Origin: Pirellulaceae bacterium
Lineage (GTDB): Bacteria; Planctomycetota; Planctomycetia; Pirellulales; Pirellulaceae
Direction of reading: 5' to 3'
NCBI GenBank assembly: GCA_016784735.1
Contig: JADHUC010000031.1
Span: 1 to 49,878 of the forward strand
DNA: 49,878 nt
Shown: piece after piece, positions 19,847 through 30,283 of the stretch
Numbering within the stretch: the stretch's first letter is position 1
Layout: every line of letters begins with the position of its first letter
Notes under the pieces: model-generated
The model's database searches: none
What the model was told of the DNA's origin: nothing
The model's input: the letters and a program-made list of their open reading frames with translations, nothing else
Translations under genes and position numbers: made by a program

Positions 19847-22090
19847 CTACGGTGATGAGCGTGGTTTCTCGATCACGTCGACCAGCCCGACGTCAATGTA
19901 CTGGCCGCCCCGTGTTTGGCGGCAGTGGACGGCCAGTGTGTTCTTGCCGACTCGCAGGGCTGCCTGGGCATCCTTGTTCAACGGCAGATCCGTGTACTCT
20001 GTCAGAAAGTCCGTGTACGAGGCGATGTGCTTGCCGTTCAGGTAGACTTCCACATCCTCGTCATGATGGATTCGCAGTTGCACGTTGTTCCAGTCGGTGT
20101 TTTTCAACTGGAACGTGCGTCGGAGCCAGATGTCGTCAGAATGCCACTCGGTGCGGATCACCGCGCCGGGTGTGTCTGCCCTGCCGAACCCACCGATCGC
20201 CTCTTTCCATGACGAATCGTCGAAATCAGGTGTCTGCCAGCCGTCCTTGGGCTCGTCGGTCGTATATCGCCACGTTTGTGGCTCCTTGACGCTCGTGGGC
20301 ACAATCACCTTCGTGATGATGATCGGCGGCGGCAGAAACAGCGGTGCGTGAACGGCGTGCATGTGCTCCAAGTCGAATTTCACCACCTCGCGATCGTAGG
20401 TCATCAGGCCGTTCACTTCGCCCTCGCAGTCCGAAGTCTGCGTGTAGACGGCGGCTGCGAGCCCCTTGCCGATCATTGGGCGTAGGCGTTGGATCAGGTT
20501 GTCGTAATCGGTCTGGAGCTGTTCGAGGCTGGTTAGGTTGCGATATCCCCAGTTTCGCTTGTCCCACCACAAATGGCCGCGCACAGGCAGACCCAACCCG
20601 CCGAATTCGCCCAATACGCCAACGCGTTTCTCCTCCACCGGCGGCATAGCCGGGCCGGGATACTTGTGGATATCCTTCACGTCGCCGCTGCCTTCGTCAC
20701 TCCAACCGCTGGCCTCGTTCACCGGCCGTGTGGGATCTAGTTGTTTGGTCGCTTCAACGATCGCGGGCGTCTCGTGTTGGCCCCAACCTTCGTTGAACGG
20801 TACCCACATGACGATTGAGGGATGGTTGTGAAAGGCTGTGATCACCCGTTTCCACTCCAATTCAAATGCTGAACGAGGGAACTTCGTGCCATCGCCGACG
20901 GGTTCACCCGCACCGCCGCCGCTGGGCATGTCCTGCCACACCAGCAGGCCCAGCCGATCGCAGTGATAGTACCAACGCTCCGGCTCGACCTTGACGTGTT
21001 TACGAGCCATGTTGAAGCCCAGCTTCTTGGTGATCTCGACGTCGTACACCAAGGCATCGTCGGTCGCGGCCGTGTAGAGACCGTCAGGCCACCACCCTTG
21101 ATCTAACGGCCCGATTTGGAACAGTGCCTCGTTGTTCAAGAACAACCGGTTGACGCCGGCTTCGTCCTTCTTGACCTCGATCTTGCGCATACCGAAATAG
21201 CTTGCCACTTCATCGCCGTCTTGGACGCCCACACGCAAGTCGTAGAGAAAGGGCGAATCCGGCGACCATAGTTTGGGGCTCTCGATCGCGAGAGCCAGCG
21301 TTTTGCCTGTTTTGCCTTCCGCCGACGCGATCGGCTGCTCGCCATCGAACGCCTTGGCCCACACCTCCGCATCGCCATCGGTCGTCACGGTCAGTCGCAG
21401 GCAATTTGCATCCAGGTCGGGCACAATCTTCAGCGACCTGACATACGTCTCCGGCACCGCCTCCAACCATACCGTTTGCCAGATCCCTGTAACCGCCGTG
21501 TACCAAATGCCGCGCGGCTCGAGGACTTGTTTACCGCGTGGCTGTGGACCCTTGTTCGTTGGGTCCCAGACGGAAACGACAATCTCCTGTTCGGCCGCGT
21601 CGGTCAGGGCATCGGTGATGTCGAAGGTGAACGGATCGTAGCCGCCTTTGTGCTCCCCGACCTGCCGGCCGTTGACCGAGACTTGCGCGTGCCAGTCGAC
21701 GGCCTGAAAGTGCAACAGCAGGCGTTGGCCTTGGGCGAATTCCGGTACAGCAAAGGTGCGGCGATACCAAAGTCGATCCTCCGGCGTTACCGCCTCCTTC
21801 ACGCCCGACAGCGCAGATTCGACTGGGAAGGGCACCAGGATCTTGCCGTCGAATTCCTTAGGCTGCGGATCGTCCTTTGCGCAAATCGCATACTCCCACA
21901 GTCCGTTCAAGTTCAACCAGTCTTTGCGGACCATTTGTGGGCGAGGATATTCCGAGTGGGCATTGTCGGGCGATACGTTCTTCGCCCAGCGAGTCATCAA
22001 GGTGCTCTCGGCCGGCTTCCATTCGGCGGCCACTGTGAGTGCGGCTTGGAACGAAAAACAAAAAAATGCTGCGATCTTCAAGTATCTCAT
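19847..22090 (-). CDS. Secreted GH2 glycoside hydrolase with C-terminal beta-sandwich
   Basis: A 747-residue protein with a Sec signal peptide (YLKIAAFFCFSFQAALTVAA). Order: sugar-binding jelly roll (NLNGLWEYAI, VSVNGRQVGEHKGGYDPF), immunoglobulin-like domain, TIM barrel, and an extra galactose-binding-like beta-sandwich at ~600-745 (DDSSWKEAIGGFG, LRIHHDEDVEVYLNGKHI). The acid/base is Glu434 in WVPFNEGWGQHE; the nucleophile is Glu495 in GVLGEFGGLG. It lacks the long LacZ C-terminal domain and differs strongly from the neighbouring GH2 protein, so the two probably act on different linkages. Galactosidase, glucuronidase or mannosidase activity cannot be chosen from sequence. AAGGAGATT precedes the ATG. 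Confidence 0.9.
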   Translation of the reverse strand: MRYLKIAAFFCFSFQAALTVAAEWKPAESTLMTRWAKNVSPDNAHSEYPRPQMVRKDWLNLNGLWEYAICAKDDPQPKEFDGKILVPFPVESALSGVKEAVTPEDRLWYRRTFAVPEFAQGQRLLLHFQAVDWHAQVSVNGRQVGEHKGGYDPFTFDITDALTDAAEQEIVVSVWDPTNKGPQPRGKQVLEPRGIWYTAVTGIWQTVWLEAVPETYVRSLKIVPDLDANCLRLTVTTDGDAEVWAKAFDGEQPIASAEGKTGKTLALAIESPKLWSPDSPFLYDLRVGVQDGDEVASYFGMRKIEVKKDEAGVNRLFLNNEALFQIGPLDQGWWPDGLYTAATDDALVYDVEITKKLGFNMARKHVKVEPERWYYHCDRLGLLVWQDMPSGGGAGEPVGDGTKFPRSAFELEWKRVITAFHNHPSIVMWVPFNEGWGQHETPAIVEATKQLDPTRPVNEASGWSDEGSGDVKDIHKYPGPAMPPVEEKRVGVLGEFGGLGLPVRGHLWWDKRNWGYRNLTSLEQLQTDYDNLIQRLRPMIGKGLAAAVYTQTSDCEGEVNGLMTYDREVVKFDLEHMHAVHAPLFLPPPIIITKVIVPTSVKEPQTWRYTTDEPKDGWQTPDFDDSSWKEAIGGFGRADTPGAVIRTEWHSDDIWLRRTFQLKNTDWNNVQLRIHHDEDVEVYLNGKHIASYTDFLTEYTDLPLNKDAQAALRVGKNTLAVHCRQTRGGQYIDVGLVDVIEKPRSSP

Positions 22091-22264
22091 GCTGCAAATC
22101 TCCTTCGAGGGTACGGATTCTCCGTTTCAATTGCGACCGCATCATTATTTCACGCACGTCGGCCTTTCGCCAGCGGTCGACGTTGTTGCCTATTGGACGT
22201 GACTTGGTGCAAGACTACAAGAGCAGCGTCGCGTTGACCGTCGTTTTGGCGGCGGCATGAAAAG

Positions 22265-22338
22265 GCCCACGGATGGCATGGCGGACCCACGGATAAGACT
22301 CTGTTCTCATCCGAGGGTCCGCTATGCCATCAGTGGGC
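22265..22338. repeat. Inverted repeat, 24-bp imperfect arms, downstream of coxD
   Basis: Arms 22265-22288 and 22315-22338 pair with a few mismatches; the left arm begins gcccacggatggcatggcgg. The stem starts 49 bases past the coxD stop codon in the direction of transcription, so it could stabilise or end the long respiratory-operon message. No U tract is present. It is another sequence family among the intergenic inverted repeats of this window. Confidence 0.75.
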
Positions 22339-22386
22339 TCGATTCTCACGCCCCTATGGAAACATCGGTTTGCACAGCAGAGATGG

Positions 22387-22761
22387 TCAACCGGGTGGGG
22401 CGGTTGGATCGGCCATTGGGACGAGTTGGTGTTGGTACTCGCCGGTGTCCATCAGTGCCAGACCGATGAACAGCGCTACGAACAGAAGGCCGAAGCCGAA
22501 TACCAGTGCGTACAGCGGATTATCATATCGCAGGTGCATGAAGTAGGCGGCAACCAAGGTCGATTTGACCAAGGCAATTCCCAGCGAAATCCAGATCTCA
22601 AAAGACCCAGTCGGGAATTGCGAGGCCGCGACGGTGACAACGGTCAGCACAACTAGCGCAGCAAAGACGCCAACCAGGATTCGCAACGGTACCGCATGTC
22701 CCAGCCCTTCGCCGTGCGAAGCGTCGGAATGAGCTGGTGCGGTTGATTCGCTTGTCGCCAT
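22387..22761 (-). CDS. coxD: Cytochrome c oxidase subunit IV (caa3-type, CoxD/CtaF)
   Basis: A 124-residue membrane protein, last gene of the respiratory operon. It has three hydrophobic helices (ILVGVFAALVVLTVVTVA; WISLGIALVKSTLVAAYFMHL; ALVFGFGLLFVALFIGLALM). The segment LVKSTLVAAYFMHLRYD is the conserved core of bacterial subunit IV. It supports assembly of the CuB site and is not itself catalytic. The ATG at 22761 is chosen because the frame upstream overlaps coxC and lacks membrane-protein character; a weak GGAAAG lies before it. The N-terminus is His- and Ser-rich (PAHSDASHGEGLGH). Confidence 0.88.
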   Translation of the reverse strand: MATSESTAPAHSDASHGEGLGHAVPLRILVGVFAALVVLTVVTVAASQFPTGSFEIWISLGIALVKSTLVAAYFMHLRYDNPLYALVFGFGLLFVALFIGLALMDTGEYQHQLVPMADPTAPPG

Positions 22762-22784
22762 GGTTCTTTCCCGCCAAGTCGCGT

Positions 22785-23783
22785 TCAATGAATCAGGTAA
22801 AGCAGTGGGAACAGGAAAATCCACACCATGTCTACTAAGTGCCAATACAGGCCCACGTAATCGACCGGACCGAAGTAGTTCGAGCCGAAATCACCTCGGA
22901 CGGACCTCGACAGAATCCACAGGATCACACCCATGCCGGCCAAAACGTGAATCGCATGGATGCCGGTCATGGTGAAGTAGATACTGAAGAAAATGCCAGC
23001 CAGAGCGGGGGCGGCCGTTTCCTCGGAATGGGCCAACGGGTCGTGCTCGCTGGTTGACGAAGCTCCGTCGCTGGTGGCAACGACGCTTTCCTCGTCCACC
23101 GCAACCGTTGATTGGCTGAATTGCTGCTCGATTACCGGAATCCCGATACCGGCAGTAACACCGCCGAAATACGCCAAAGCCGCGCACGTCGCAGTTCCCG
23201 CGACGATCCAACCGCGTTTTGCCCCTCTGACTTTGCATGCCAATGCCAATGGACCGCAAACGGCAACCGCGATTGCCGCGGGCAACGAGAACCAGACCAG
23301 GGTCCACGTGTTGCCGTGTGCGTGCGTCGTGGGTGCGAAGTATCTTGCCCACAGCAGACCCTCGTCCCATTTGTGGCTGTATTCGACCGACTTGATCCCC
23401 AGGAACATGCTCGCACACGCCAATGTAATCGCCAGACACCACACGAGACCGCGCCGCTGATTCAATTGGGCACACCGAACGCCCCAAGCCATCGTGAGGC
23501 TGCTGAAGAGGAGTATGATCGTATTCACCGCCCCCAGGCCCTTGTCCAGAAACTGATGCGCGTAGACGAAGACCTCGGGATGATGGCTGCGATAGACGGC
23601 GTAGGCGACGAACAGCCCGCTGAAAAACATGATCTCGGTCACCAGGAACAGCCACATTCCCAGCTTGCCCGCATCGAACTGTTGACGCTGCGACTCGAAG
23701 TGATGCGCCAAAAACGGATCGTGCGCCTCGTGCGCCGGTTCCGATGTGGCATCTTCGGCAATGGAACTCGTCGTGCTGTTCAT
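22785..23783 (-). CDS. coxC: Cytochrome c oxidase subunit III, with insertion
   Basis: A 332-residue membrane protein. Conserved blocks are GKLGMWLFLVTEIMFFSGLF near the start, FSIYFTMTGIHAIHVLAGM, and YVGLYWHLVDMVWIFLFPLLY at the end, all typical of haem-copper oxidase subunit III. It is longer than the usual ~200-residue bacterial form. Two extra hydrophobic segments (WFSLPAAIAVAVCGPLALAC, ATCAALAYFGGVTAGIG) and a ~50-residue acidic Ser/Glu/Asp-rich loop interrupt the middle. The ATG at 23783 is used; a TTG at 23792 immediately after the coxA stop is an alternative. It stabilises subunit I and has no metal site. Confidence 0.9.
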   Translation of the reverse strand: MNSTTSSIAEDATSEPAHEAHDPFLAHHFESQRQQFDAGKLGMWLFLVTEIMFFSGLFVAYAVYRSHHPEVFVYAHQFLDKGLGAVNTIILLFSSLTMAWGVRCAQLNQRRGLVWCLAITLACASMFLGIKSVEYSHKWDEGLLWARYFAPTTHAHGNTWTLVWFSLPAAIAVAVCGPLALACKVRGAKRGWIVAGTATCAALAYFGGVTAGIGIPVIEQQFSQSTVAVDEESVVATSDGASSTSEHDPLAHSEETAAPALAGIFFSIYFTMTGIHAIHVLAGMGVILWILSRSVRGDFGSNYFGPVDYVGLYWHLVDMVWIFLFPLLYLIH

Positions 23784-23792
23784 TTGGTCCAA

Positions 23793-25496
<1,704 letters not shown>

Positions 25497-25533
25497 GACG
25501 ATTGCTCCCTCAGGGCACTTGCCTTGCCCCACG

Positions 25534-27393
25534 CTACTTCAGTTCCTTGATGTATGCGATCAGTGCGTCGATCTCTTCGTCGCGGAGTTGCCCCTTGTAT
25601 GTGGGCATTGCCGGTTTGTAGCCGGCACGTATCTTCGCTTGAGGTTCGAGTATGGATTCGCGGATATAGTCTCGATTCACCGTGATCTTTTCGCCGCTGG
25701 CCAAAGCATGTTCGATGCCAAAGATTCCTTTGAAGCTCGGTCCGGTCATTGCGCTGCCATCCACCGAATGACATTGAGCGCATCCTCGCCGCGTGAAAAT
25801 GATCTCGCCAGCCTCCACCGGCGTAAGCCTGTCCAGGAAATTGGCGGCGTCCGTAAGCCATCGCTCGAATTCTCCCGACGGGTGGACCACAACTTTGGCG
25901 AGCATCATCGAGTGTTTCGTACCGCAGTATTCGGCGCAAAACAGCGTGTAATCGCCCACTTCGGTCGCTTCGAACCACGTCGTGTTGTAGCGTCCGGGCA
26001 CCACATCCATCTTCAAACGGAAAGCCGGAATGTACAGGCTGTGGATCACGTCGTCGGACCGCATGACCAGCCGCACAGGCCTGTCGACGGGAACGTGCAG
26101 GTTGTTGTCTACGTGCCCGTTGGGGTACGTGAATGACCACGTCCATTTCTTTGCCACGACCTGAATCTCGTAGCTGTTGCCTGGCGGTTGAGCCATGTCC
26201 ATGTAGCCAACAAACCCCCAGAAGAACATAACGGCTAGGAGAATGGCAGGAATGATGGACCACGTGGCTTCCAGGATGTTGCTGTGCGTGGCCGTCTTGG
26301 TCGCTTCCTCGCCTCTCGGTTTGCGGTACTTGAGAACAAACAGCGTCATTACGCCGACGATGATCAGAAAGAAGATCACTGAAATGATGAGGATAAAGTA
26401 GAACACGTGGTCCACGATTTCCGCACCGGTCGACGCACGAGTCGGAAAGAAGCCTGAACCGCCCGAAGCTGCCAGCGGCAACGCGGCCAATCCCATCGCG
26501 CCCGTCTGCGCGGAGTCCGCGTCTGGGGCGCTCTGTTCTCCGGCCCCGGCATCTTCTGTTAGGGCATTAGAACGTTCGAGGCTTGCTCTTCGCTTCCGCC
26601 GAATCCAATAGGGCGTCAAACCGATCAGCAAAACTACCAAGGTGAGCCCACCGCCAAGCTTCATGAAGTTTCGTGCAGCCGGCGCATAACGGCCTGACTC
26701 GGCGTCGTAATGGAAGCAGTACAAGAGAATCTGCTCCAACGGCGATCCGATCTTGCCCTCGCCAGCCTCCAGCAGCGACAGCTTCAATGTCTGCACCGGA
26801 TATTGGATTCCATACATGTATCGGGACACGCGGCCGTCGGGAGTGCAGATCATCGCTGCGGCTGCGTGCGCGTATTCCCTTCGTTCCGGAACGTAAACGA
26901 ATCGAAAACCGACGGTATCGGCAAGCCGCTGAATGTTCTCTTTGTTGCCCACGAGGAAATGCCAACCCCCGGCGGTCTCCACTCGCCCGTAAGCTTTCAC
27001 GTACCTCGTTTTGGTTAATCTCGCTCGCTGATGCGTCTCCAGCGGATCAATGCTGACACAGACCAGATCGAACTCCTCGCCCGGCGACCATGACATTTCC
27101 TTCAGAGCGTCGACCAGCCCATTCAACTGAAGCGAACAGAGCATCGGGCAATCGGAGTAGTTCATCGTCAAGATGACAGGACGCTCGCCGTTGTAGATTT
27201 TGGCCAGCGTGATGTCATTGCCGTTCTCGTCACGAAACTCCAGATCCAGCGGGATCTGTGTATTGAGTTTCTCGTCGACGCCCACGTCTTCCAGCGCGTC
27301 CGGCGCCGGTTCGATGCGTTGCGCCGCGGCGATCATCGGCCACAGGCCGCAGATCCCCAAGGCGATCGCCAGAAAGATCGACTTACGAGCCAT
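25534..27393 (-). CDS. Fused SCO copper chaperone, cytochrome c oxidase subunit II and cytochrome c
   Basis: A 619-residue three-part fusion. Residues 1-25 are a signal peptide. Residues ~40-215 are a SCO1/SenC thioredoxin-like domain with Cys82 and Cys86 (SDCPMLCS) and His176. A membrane segment follows ([18 protein letters not shown]), a ~50-residue linker, then subunit II with its two-helix hairpin. The CuA site is complete: His451 in DVIHSLYIP; Cys486, Glu488, Cys490, His494 and Met497 in [14 protein letters not shown]-terminal cytochrome c domain has CAQCH (538-542) and probable Met596 ligand. The start at 27393 is fixed by AAGGAG eight bases upstream; the earlier ATG at 27411 overlaps that site. 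It accepts electrons from the Act complex and passes them to CoxA. Confidence 0.92.
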   Translation of the reverse strand: MARKSIFLAIALGICGLWPMIAAAQRIEPAPDALEDVGVDEKLNTQIPLDLEFRDENGNDITLAKIYNGERPVILTMNYSDCPMLCSLQLNGLVDALKEMSWSPGEEFDLVCVSIDPLETHQRARLTKTRYVKAYGRVETAGGWHFLVGNKENIQRLADTVGFRFVYVPERREYAHAAAAMICTPDGRVSRYMYGIQYPVQTLKLSLLEAGEGKIGSPLEQILLYCFHYDAESGRYAPAARNFMKLGGGLTLVVLLIGLTPYWIRRKRRASLERSNALTEDAGAGEQSAPDADSAQTGAMGLAALPLAASGGSGFFPTRASTGAEIVDHVFYFILIISVIFFLIIVGVMTLFVLKYRKPRGEEATKTATHSNILEATWSIIPAILLAVMFFWGFVGYMDMAQPPGNSYEIQVVAKKWTWSFTYPNGHVDNNLHVPVDRPVRLVMRSDDVIHSLYIPAFRLKMDVVPGRYNTTWFEATEVGDYTLFCAEYCGTKHSMMLAKVVVHPSGEFERWLTDAANFLDRLTPVEAGEIIFTRRGCAQCHSVDGSAMTGPSFKGIFGIEHALASGEKITVNRDYIRESILEPQAKIRAGYKPAMPTYKGQLRDEEIDALIAYIKELK

Positions 27394-27712
27394 CACTCTG
27401 CTCCTTGCCATTTTCCGAGGACAGCTCCCGTACTACCAACTCCATCGCACGTTCGATGGGAACGGCTACTTGGTTCTTCTCCCGGTTGATCCAGCCGTAT
27501 CGCGTCAATTTCACTTCCTGTTCGGCAATCACACTGTCGCTTTCGAACGTCGGCGCCGCTACCACTTTTTGTTCGTGTTGACGGTTCGCGACCGCATAGT
27601 ACAGCACCTGAATCCCGAGAATGGCCGCGAAGGTCAAAACGGCGCCTACGAACGTCGCAACAGCGATGGCGGTTACGTTCAGATCGTTGTATCTCTGCAC
27701 GCTGTCCCTCAC
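27383..27712 (-). CDS. Small membrane protein of the act-cox operon
   Basis: A 109-residue protein with a GTG start that overlaps the actF stop codon as GTGA. One membrane helix (AVATFVGAVLTFAAILGIQVLYY) is followed by a periplasmic or cytoplasmic tail ending in the conserved-looking YGWINREKNQVAVPIERAM. I recall similar YGW..IPIxRAM tails in small proteins next to caa3/Act operons of other phyla, which suggests an accessory or assembly subunit; no named family is certain. The 3' end overlaps the ATG of the next gene by 11 bases, so it is translationally embedded in the operon. Confidence 0.75.
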   Translation of the reverse strand: MRDSVQRYNDLNVTAIAVATFVGAVLTFAAILGIQVLYYAVANRQHEQKVVAAPTFESDSVIAEQEVKLTRYGWINREKNQVAVPIERAMELVVRELSSENGKEQSDGS

Positions 27713-28932
27713 ACGTTCTTGAAAGCCAGTGATTCAGCCAGCCAGGGATCTTTGACTGGAACGAGTGCCCGCCCCGTGGCAATTTGCAGGACGACCGCCA
27801 TGTAGATGCCTCCAAAGCCGACCAGGCAAAACAGGTCGACGAATCCAAACACCGGGCCGGCTTTGCTCAACTGAGGCATGACCAGCCAGTACAGGTCGAT
27901 CCAGTGCATTACCAACAAGAATGCAGACCAACCGGCCAGGGCGAATTTGTTGCGTTTCACAGATCGCGACATCAGACCGCAAAACGGCACCAGAAGATGA
28001 CCAAACAGCAGAAGCAGTGAAATCCACAACCAGCCACCGGACTGACGCACAAGAAACCACGTCGTCTCTTCCGGAATGTTGGCGTACCAAATCAACAGGT
28101 ACTGCGAGAAGGCGATGTAGCCCCAGAAGAAGACAAAGCCAAATAGAAATTTGCCCAGGTCGTGGTAATGCTCCGTAGTGATTGAATCCTGCAGGAAGCC
28201 ACGTTGCTGCAGAACGACCGCAGCCAACACCAGCGTGGCGAATACACCGACGGCACAACCAGAGAAGAAATACACGCCGTAGATCGTGCTGAACCAATGC
28301 GGCGAGAGCGACATCAACCAATCAAACGACGCGAAACTGACCGTCCCTGCATACACCAGAAGCCCCGGCCCGCTCCATTTCTGCATGCGCAAAGTCAGTG
28401 ACTTGTCTGCAGTGTCATCCTGAAGCAGAGAATTCCGCCGATAATACCAAGCGATCGCTGTCCACAGAGCGAAATAACCGATCGCCCGAATTGCGAAAAA
28501 CGGTGCGTTCAGATAGGCGGCCTTCTTCTGAAGCAACTCGTCATGTTGCACAACGTTGGCGTCGTTCCAACTGTACAGACTGCCGTTACCGGTAAGTACC
28601 AGCAACAGAATGGGCAGGAACAGCAGCCCCCAAAACGGAATCGCCGATGCCATCACTTCAGCCATGCGGCGCAAAACGACGCTCCATCCGGCGCGAGTCA
28701 CATGGTGCAGCAGGACGAAAAACAAGGCCCCCAGGGAAAGACTGAGGAAGTAGCAAAAGTTGATCACGTAGGCAAACAAAAAGTGCCGGAAACCGTGACT
28801 GGCCAGAAAGCTGGAAGCAAACGCCAAGCCGATCCCGACGACTCCAACGGCCGCGGACGCCAAGATCAGCCTACGGGCTTTCTCGGCGGCAACGTAGCGA
28901 ACATCAGCCGAACTTGAATCTTCTGCGTTCAT
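27709..28932 (-). CDS. actF: Alternative Complex III subunit ActF
   Basis: A 407-residue membrane protein with ten or so hydrophobic helices, of the ActF/ActC (quinol-binding, NrfD-related) class. Typical blocks are FLFAYVINFCYFLSLSLGALF, GVYFFSGCAVGVFATLV, and a long FWGYIAFSQYLLIWYANIPEE region containing the proton-pathway-like FSQYLLIWY motif. With ActC it forms the membrane core that binds quinol; no haem or Fe-S ligand is expected. The ATG at 28932 lies 22 bases after the upstream stop codon. The Shine-Dalgarno sequence is weak, consistent with translation carried over from the upstream gene. Confidence 0.9.
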   Translation of the reverse strand: MNAEDSSSADVRYVAAEKARRLILASAAVGVVGIGLAFASSFLASHGFRHFLFAYVINFCYFLSLSLGALFFVLLHHVTRAGWSVVLRRMAEVMASAIPFWGLLFLPILLLVLTGNGSLYSWNDANVVQHDELLQKKAAYLNAPFFAIRAIGYFALWTAIAWYYRRNSLLQDDTADKSLTLRMQKWSGPGLLVYAGTVSFASFDWLMSLSPHWFSTIYGVYFFSGCAVGVFATLVLAAVVLQQRGFLQDSITTEHYHDLGKFLFGFVFFWGYIAFSQYLLIWYANIPEETTWFLVRQSGGWLWISLLLLFGHLLVPFCGLMSRSVKRNKFALAGWSAFLLVMHWIDLYWLVMPQLSKAGPVFGFVDLFCLVGFGGIYMAVVLQIATGRALVPVKDPWLAESLAFKNV

Positions 28933-28954
28933 GTCAGTCGTCGTGTCTTATGGA

Positions 28955-30208
28955 TCATTTCAAATCTCGCATCGTCTCCAGCACGTCGGCCGGAACATCC
29001 TCGGGCGTCGCGTTCTGGGTCCTTTGCAGGGCCCGGAGGTACGAGACGATAGCCCAACGGTCTTCGACCGCTATCTGGCTTCCGTAGCTCGGCATCTTGC
29101 GCACGCCGTGCGTGATGGTGTTGAACAACTGCCCCACAGGTTGCTTGCGAATGGGCTCGGATTGTAGCGACACAGGCGGGATCCACGTGCCTTGCTGCAG
29201 TTCCATTGCCCGCTTGGACACCAAACCGTCGCCCTCGCCAGCACGTCCATGGCACGTCGAGCAGTAGATGTTGTATCGTTGTCTGCCGCGAAGCATCAGT
29301 TCGGCCGTGACCGGCAACGGGAACGTGGTCACCCACGGCTTCTCGTCGTCGTTTGCCGCCTCTTCTGCCTGCGTCAGTGGCCTTTCGAGCCCTCGGTACA
29401 GGCGATCGTCTTCCTGCAATTCGCCTCGCGCAACAGTCCCAGCGACGGGAACACGCTTGAACAGGGTGGTCGCGTTTTGCGGCTTGTACTTCGGCTGGTA
29501 GTCCATGTCGATGAACGTGTGCCATCGCGGTTGGTCCGACTTGGTAAGGCGAGCCTTGGCGATCCATAGCGGAGGAATGAGCGAGACAGCTCCAGCCATC
29601 AACAACCCGACGAAGAGGAAGCGAGGCAGGCGTTTACCTTCCGACGTTTCCGAGCATCCTTCGATGTTCACAGCTCCGGCTGATGACAGCAGCGATCGCG
29701 TTTCCTCGTCGTCGAACTTGGGATCCTTGGCGTCGATCGACAGAAAGAACCGATCTGTCGTGGCCCTGGCGAATCGCGGCACACGAAACAGCGGATTCGC
29801 AAGACGCGGCAGACCATTCAATGCCAACATCCCGAAAAACGCCGCGAACGCGCTGAGCAGGATGATCACTTCGTAAGCCACGGGGATATTCGCGGGCAGG
29901 CTGAACATTGGCTTGCCGCTGATCAGGAAAGGAAAGTCAATGGTGTTCGTCCACCACTGGCCGGCGATGGCTGCGGCGCCACCGCCCAAGCCGGCTGCCA
30001 GCACCAGCCAAGGCAACAGGGTCGGTCGGATAGCCATGGCCTCGTCCAACCCGTGCACTGGAAACGGCGAGTAAGCGTCCACGCGGGTGTAACCGGCCTC
30101 GCGCACCTGCTCGGCCGCAGAAACGAGATCTTCCGGGGTCTCGAATTCCGCGAGCAAGCCGACCAATTCTGGCTCGGATTCGTTTTGGGTTGTGTCGTTA
30201 TCGGCCAT
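28955..30208 (-). CDS. Fused Alternative Complex III subunits ActD and ActE
   Basis: A 417-residue fusion. Residues 1-185 are the DUF3341/ActD part: a cytoplasmic alpha/beta segment (ELVGLLAEFETPEDLVSAAE), then two membrane helices (LLPWLVLAAGLGGGAAAIAG, AYEVIILLSAFAAFFGMLAL). A third helix at ~196-216 precedes a monohaem cytochrome c with CSTCH at 316-320 and the likely Met ligand in KMPSYGSQ, i.e. the ActE part. In most Act operons the two are separate genes. The fusion anchors the cytochrome to the complex and would fix a 1:1 ratio. The gene follows actC after a 75-base gap that holds a perfect hairpin. Confidence 0.9.
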   Translation of the reverse strand: MADNDTTQNESEPELVGLLAEFETPEDLVSAAEQVREAGYTRVDAYSPFPVHGLDEAMAIRPTLLPWLVLAAGLGGGAAAIAGQWWTNTIDFPFLISGKPMFSLPANIPVAYEVIILLSAFAAFFGMLALNGLPRLANPLFRVPRFARATTDRFFLSIDAKDPKFDDEETRSLLSSAGAVNIEGCSETSEGKRLPRFLFVGLLMAGAVSLIPPLWIAKARLTKSDQPRWHTFIDMDYQPKYKPQNATTLFKRVPVAGTVARGELQEDDRLYRGLERPLTQAEEAANDDEKPWVTTFPLPVTAELMLRGRQRYNIYCSTCHGRAGEGDGLVSKRAMELQQGTWIPPVSLQSEPIRKQPVGQLFNTITHGVRKMPSYGSQIAVEDRWAIVSYLRALQRTQNATPEDVPADVLETMRDLK

Positions 30209-30234
30209 GTTTGTGCTTGTGAATCTTGTTTGCA

Positions 30235-30265
30235 GAAGCCCGGCTTTTCCGAAAAGCCGGGCTTC
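30235..30265. repeat. Perfect palindromic hairpin between actC and actDE
   Basis: Arms gaagcccggcttttc (30235-30249) and gaaaagccgggcttc (30251-30265) are exact reverse complements around one base. It lies inside the operon, 18 bases after the actC stop and 26 bases before the actDE start. It could be a processing site, an attenuator or a dispersed repeat. Reading on the minus strand there is no T run after it. Confidence 0.85.
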
Positions 30266-30283
30266 TCTTCCATGTTCGAGCGG

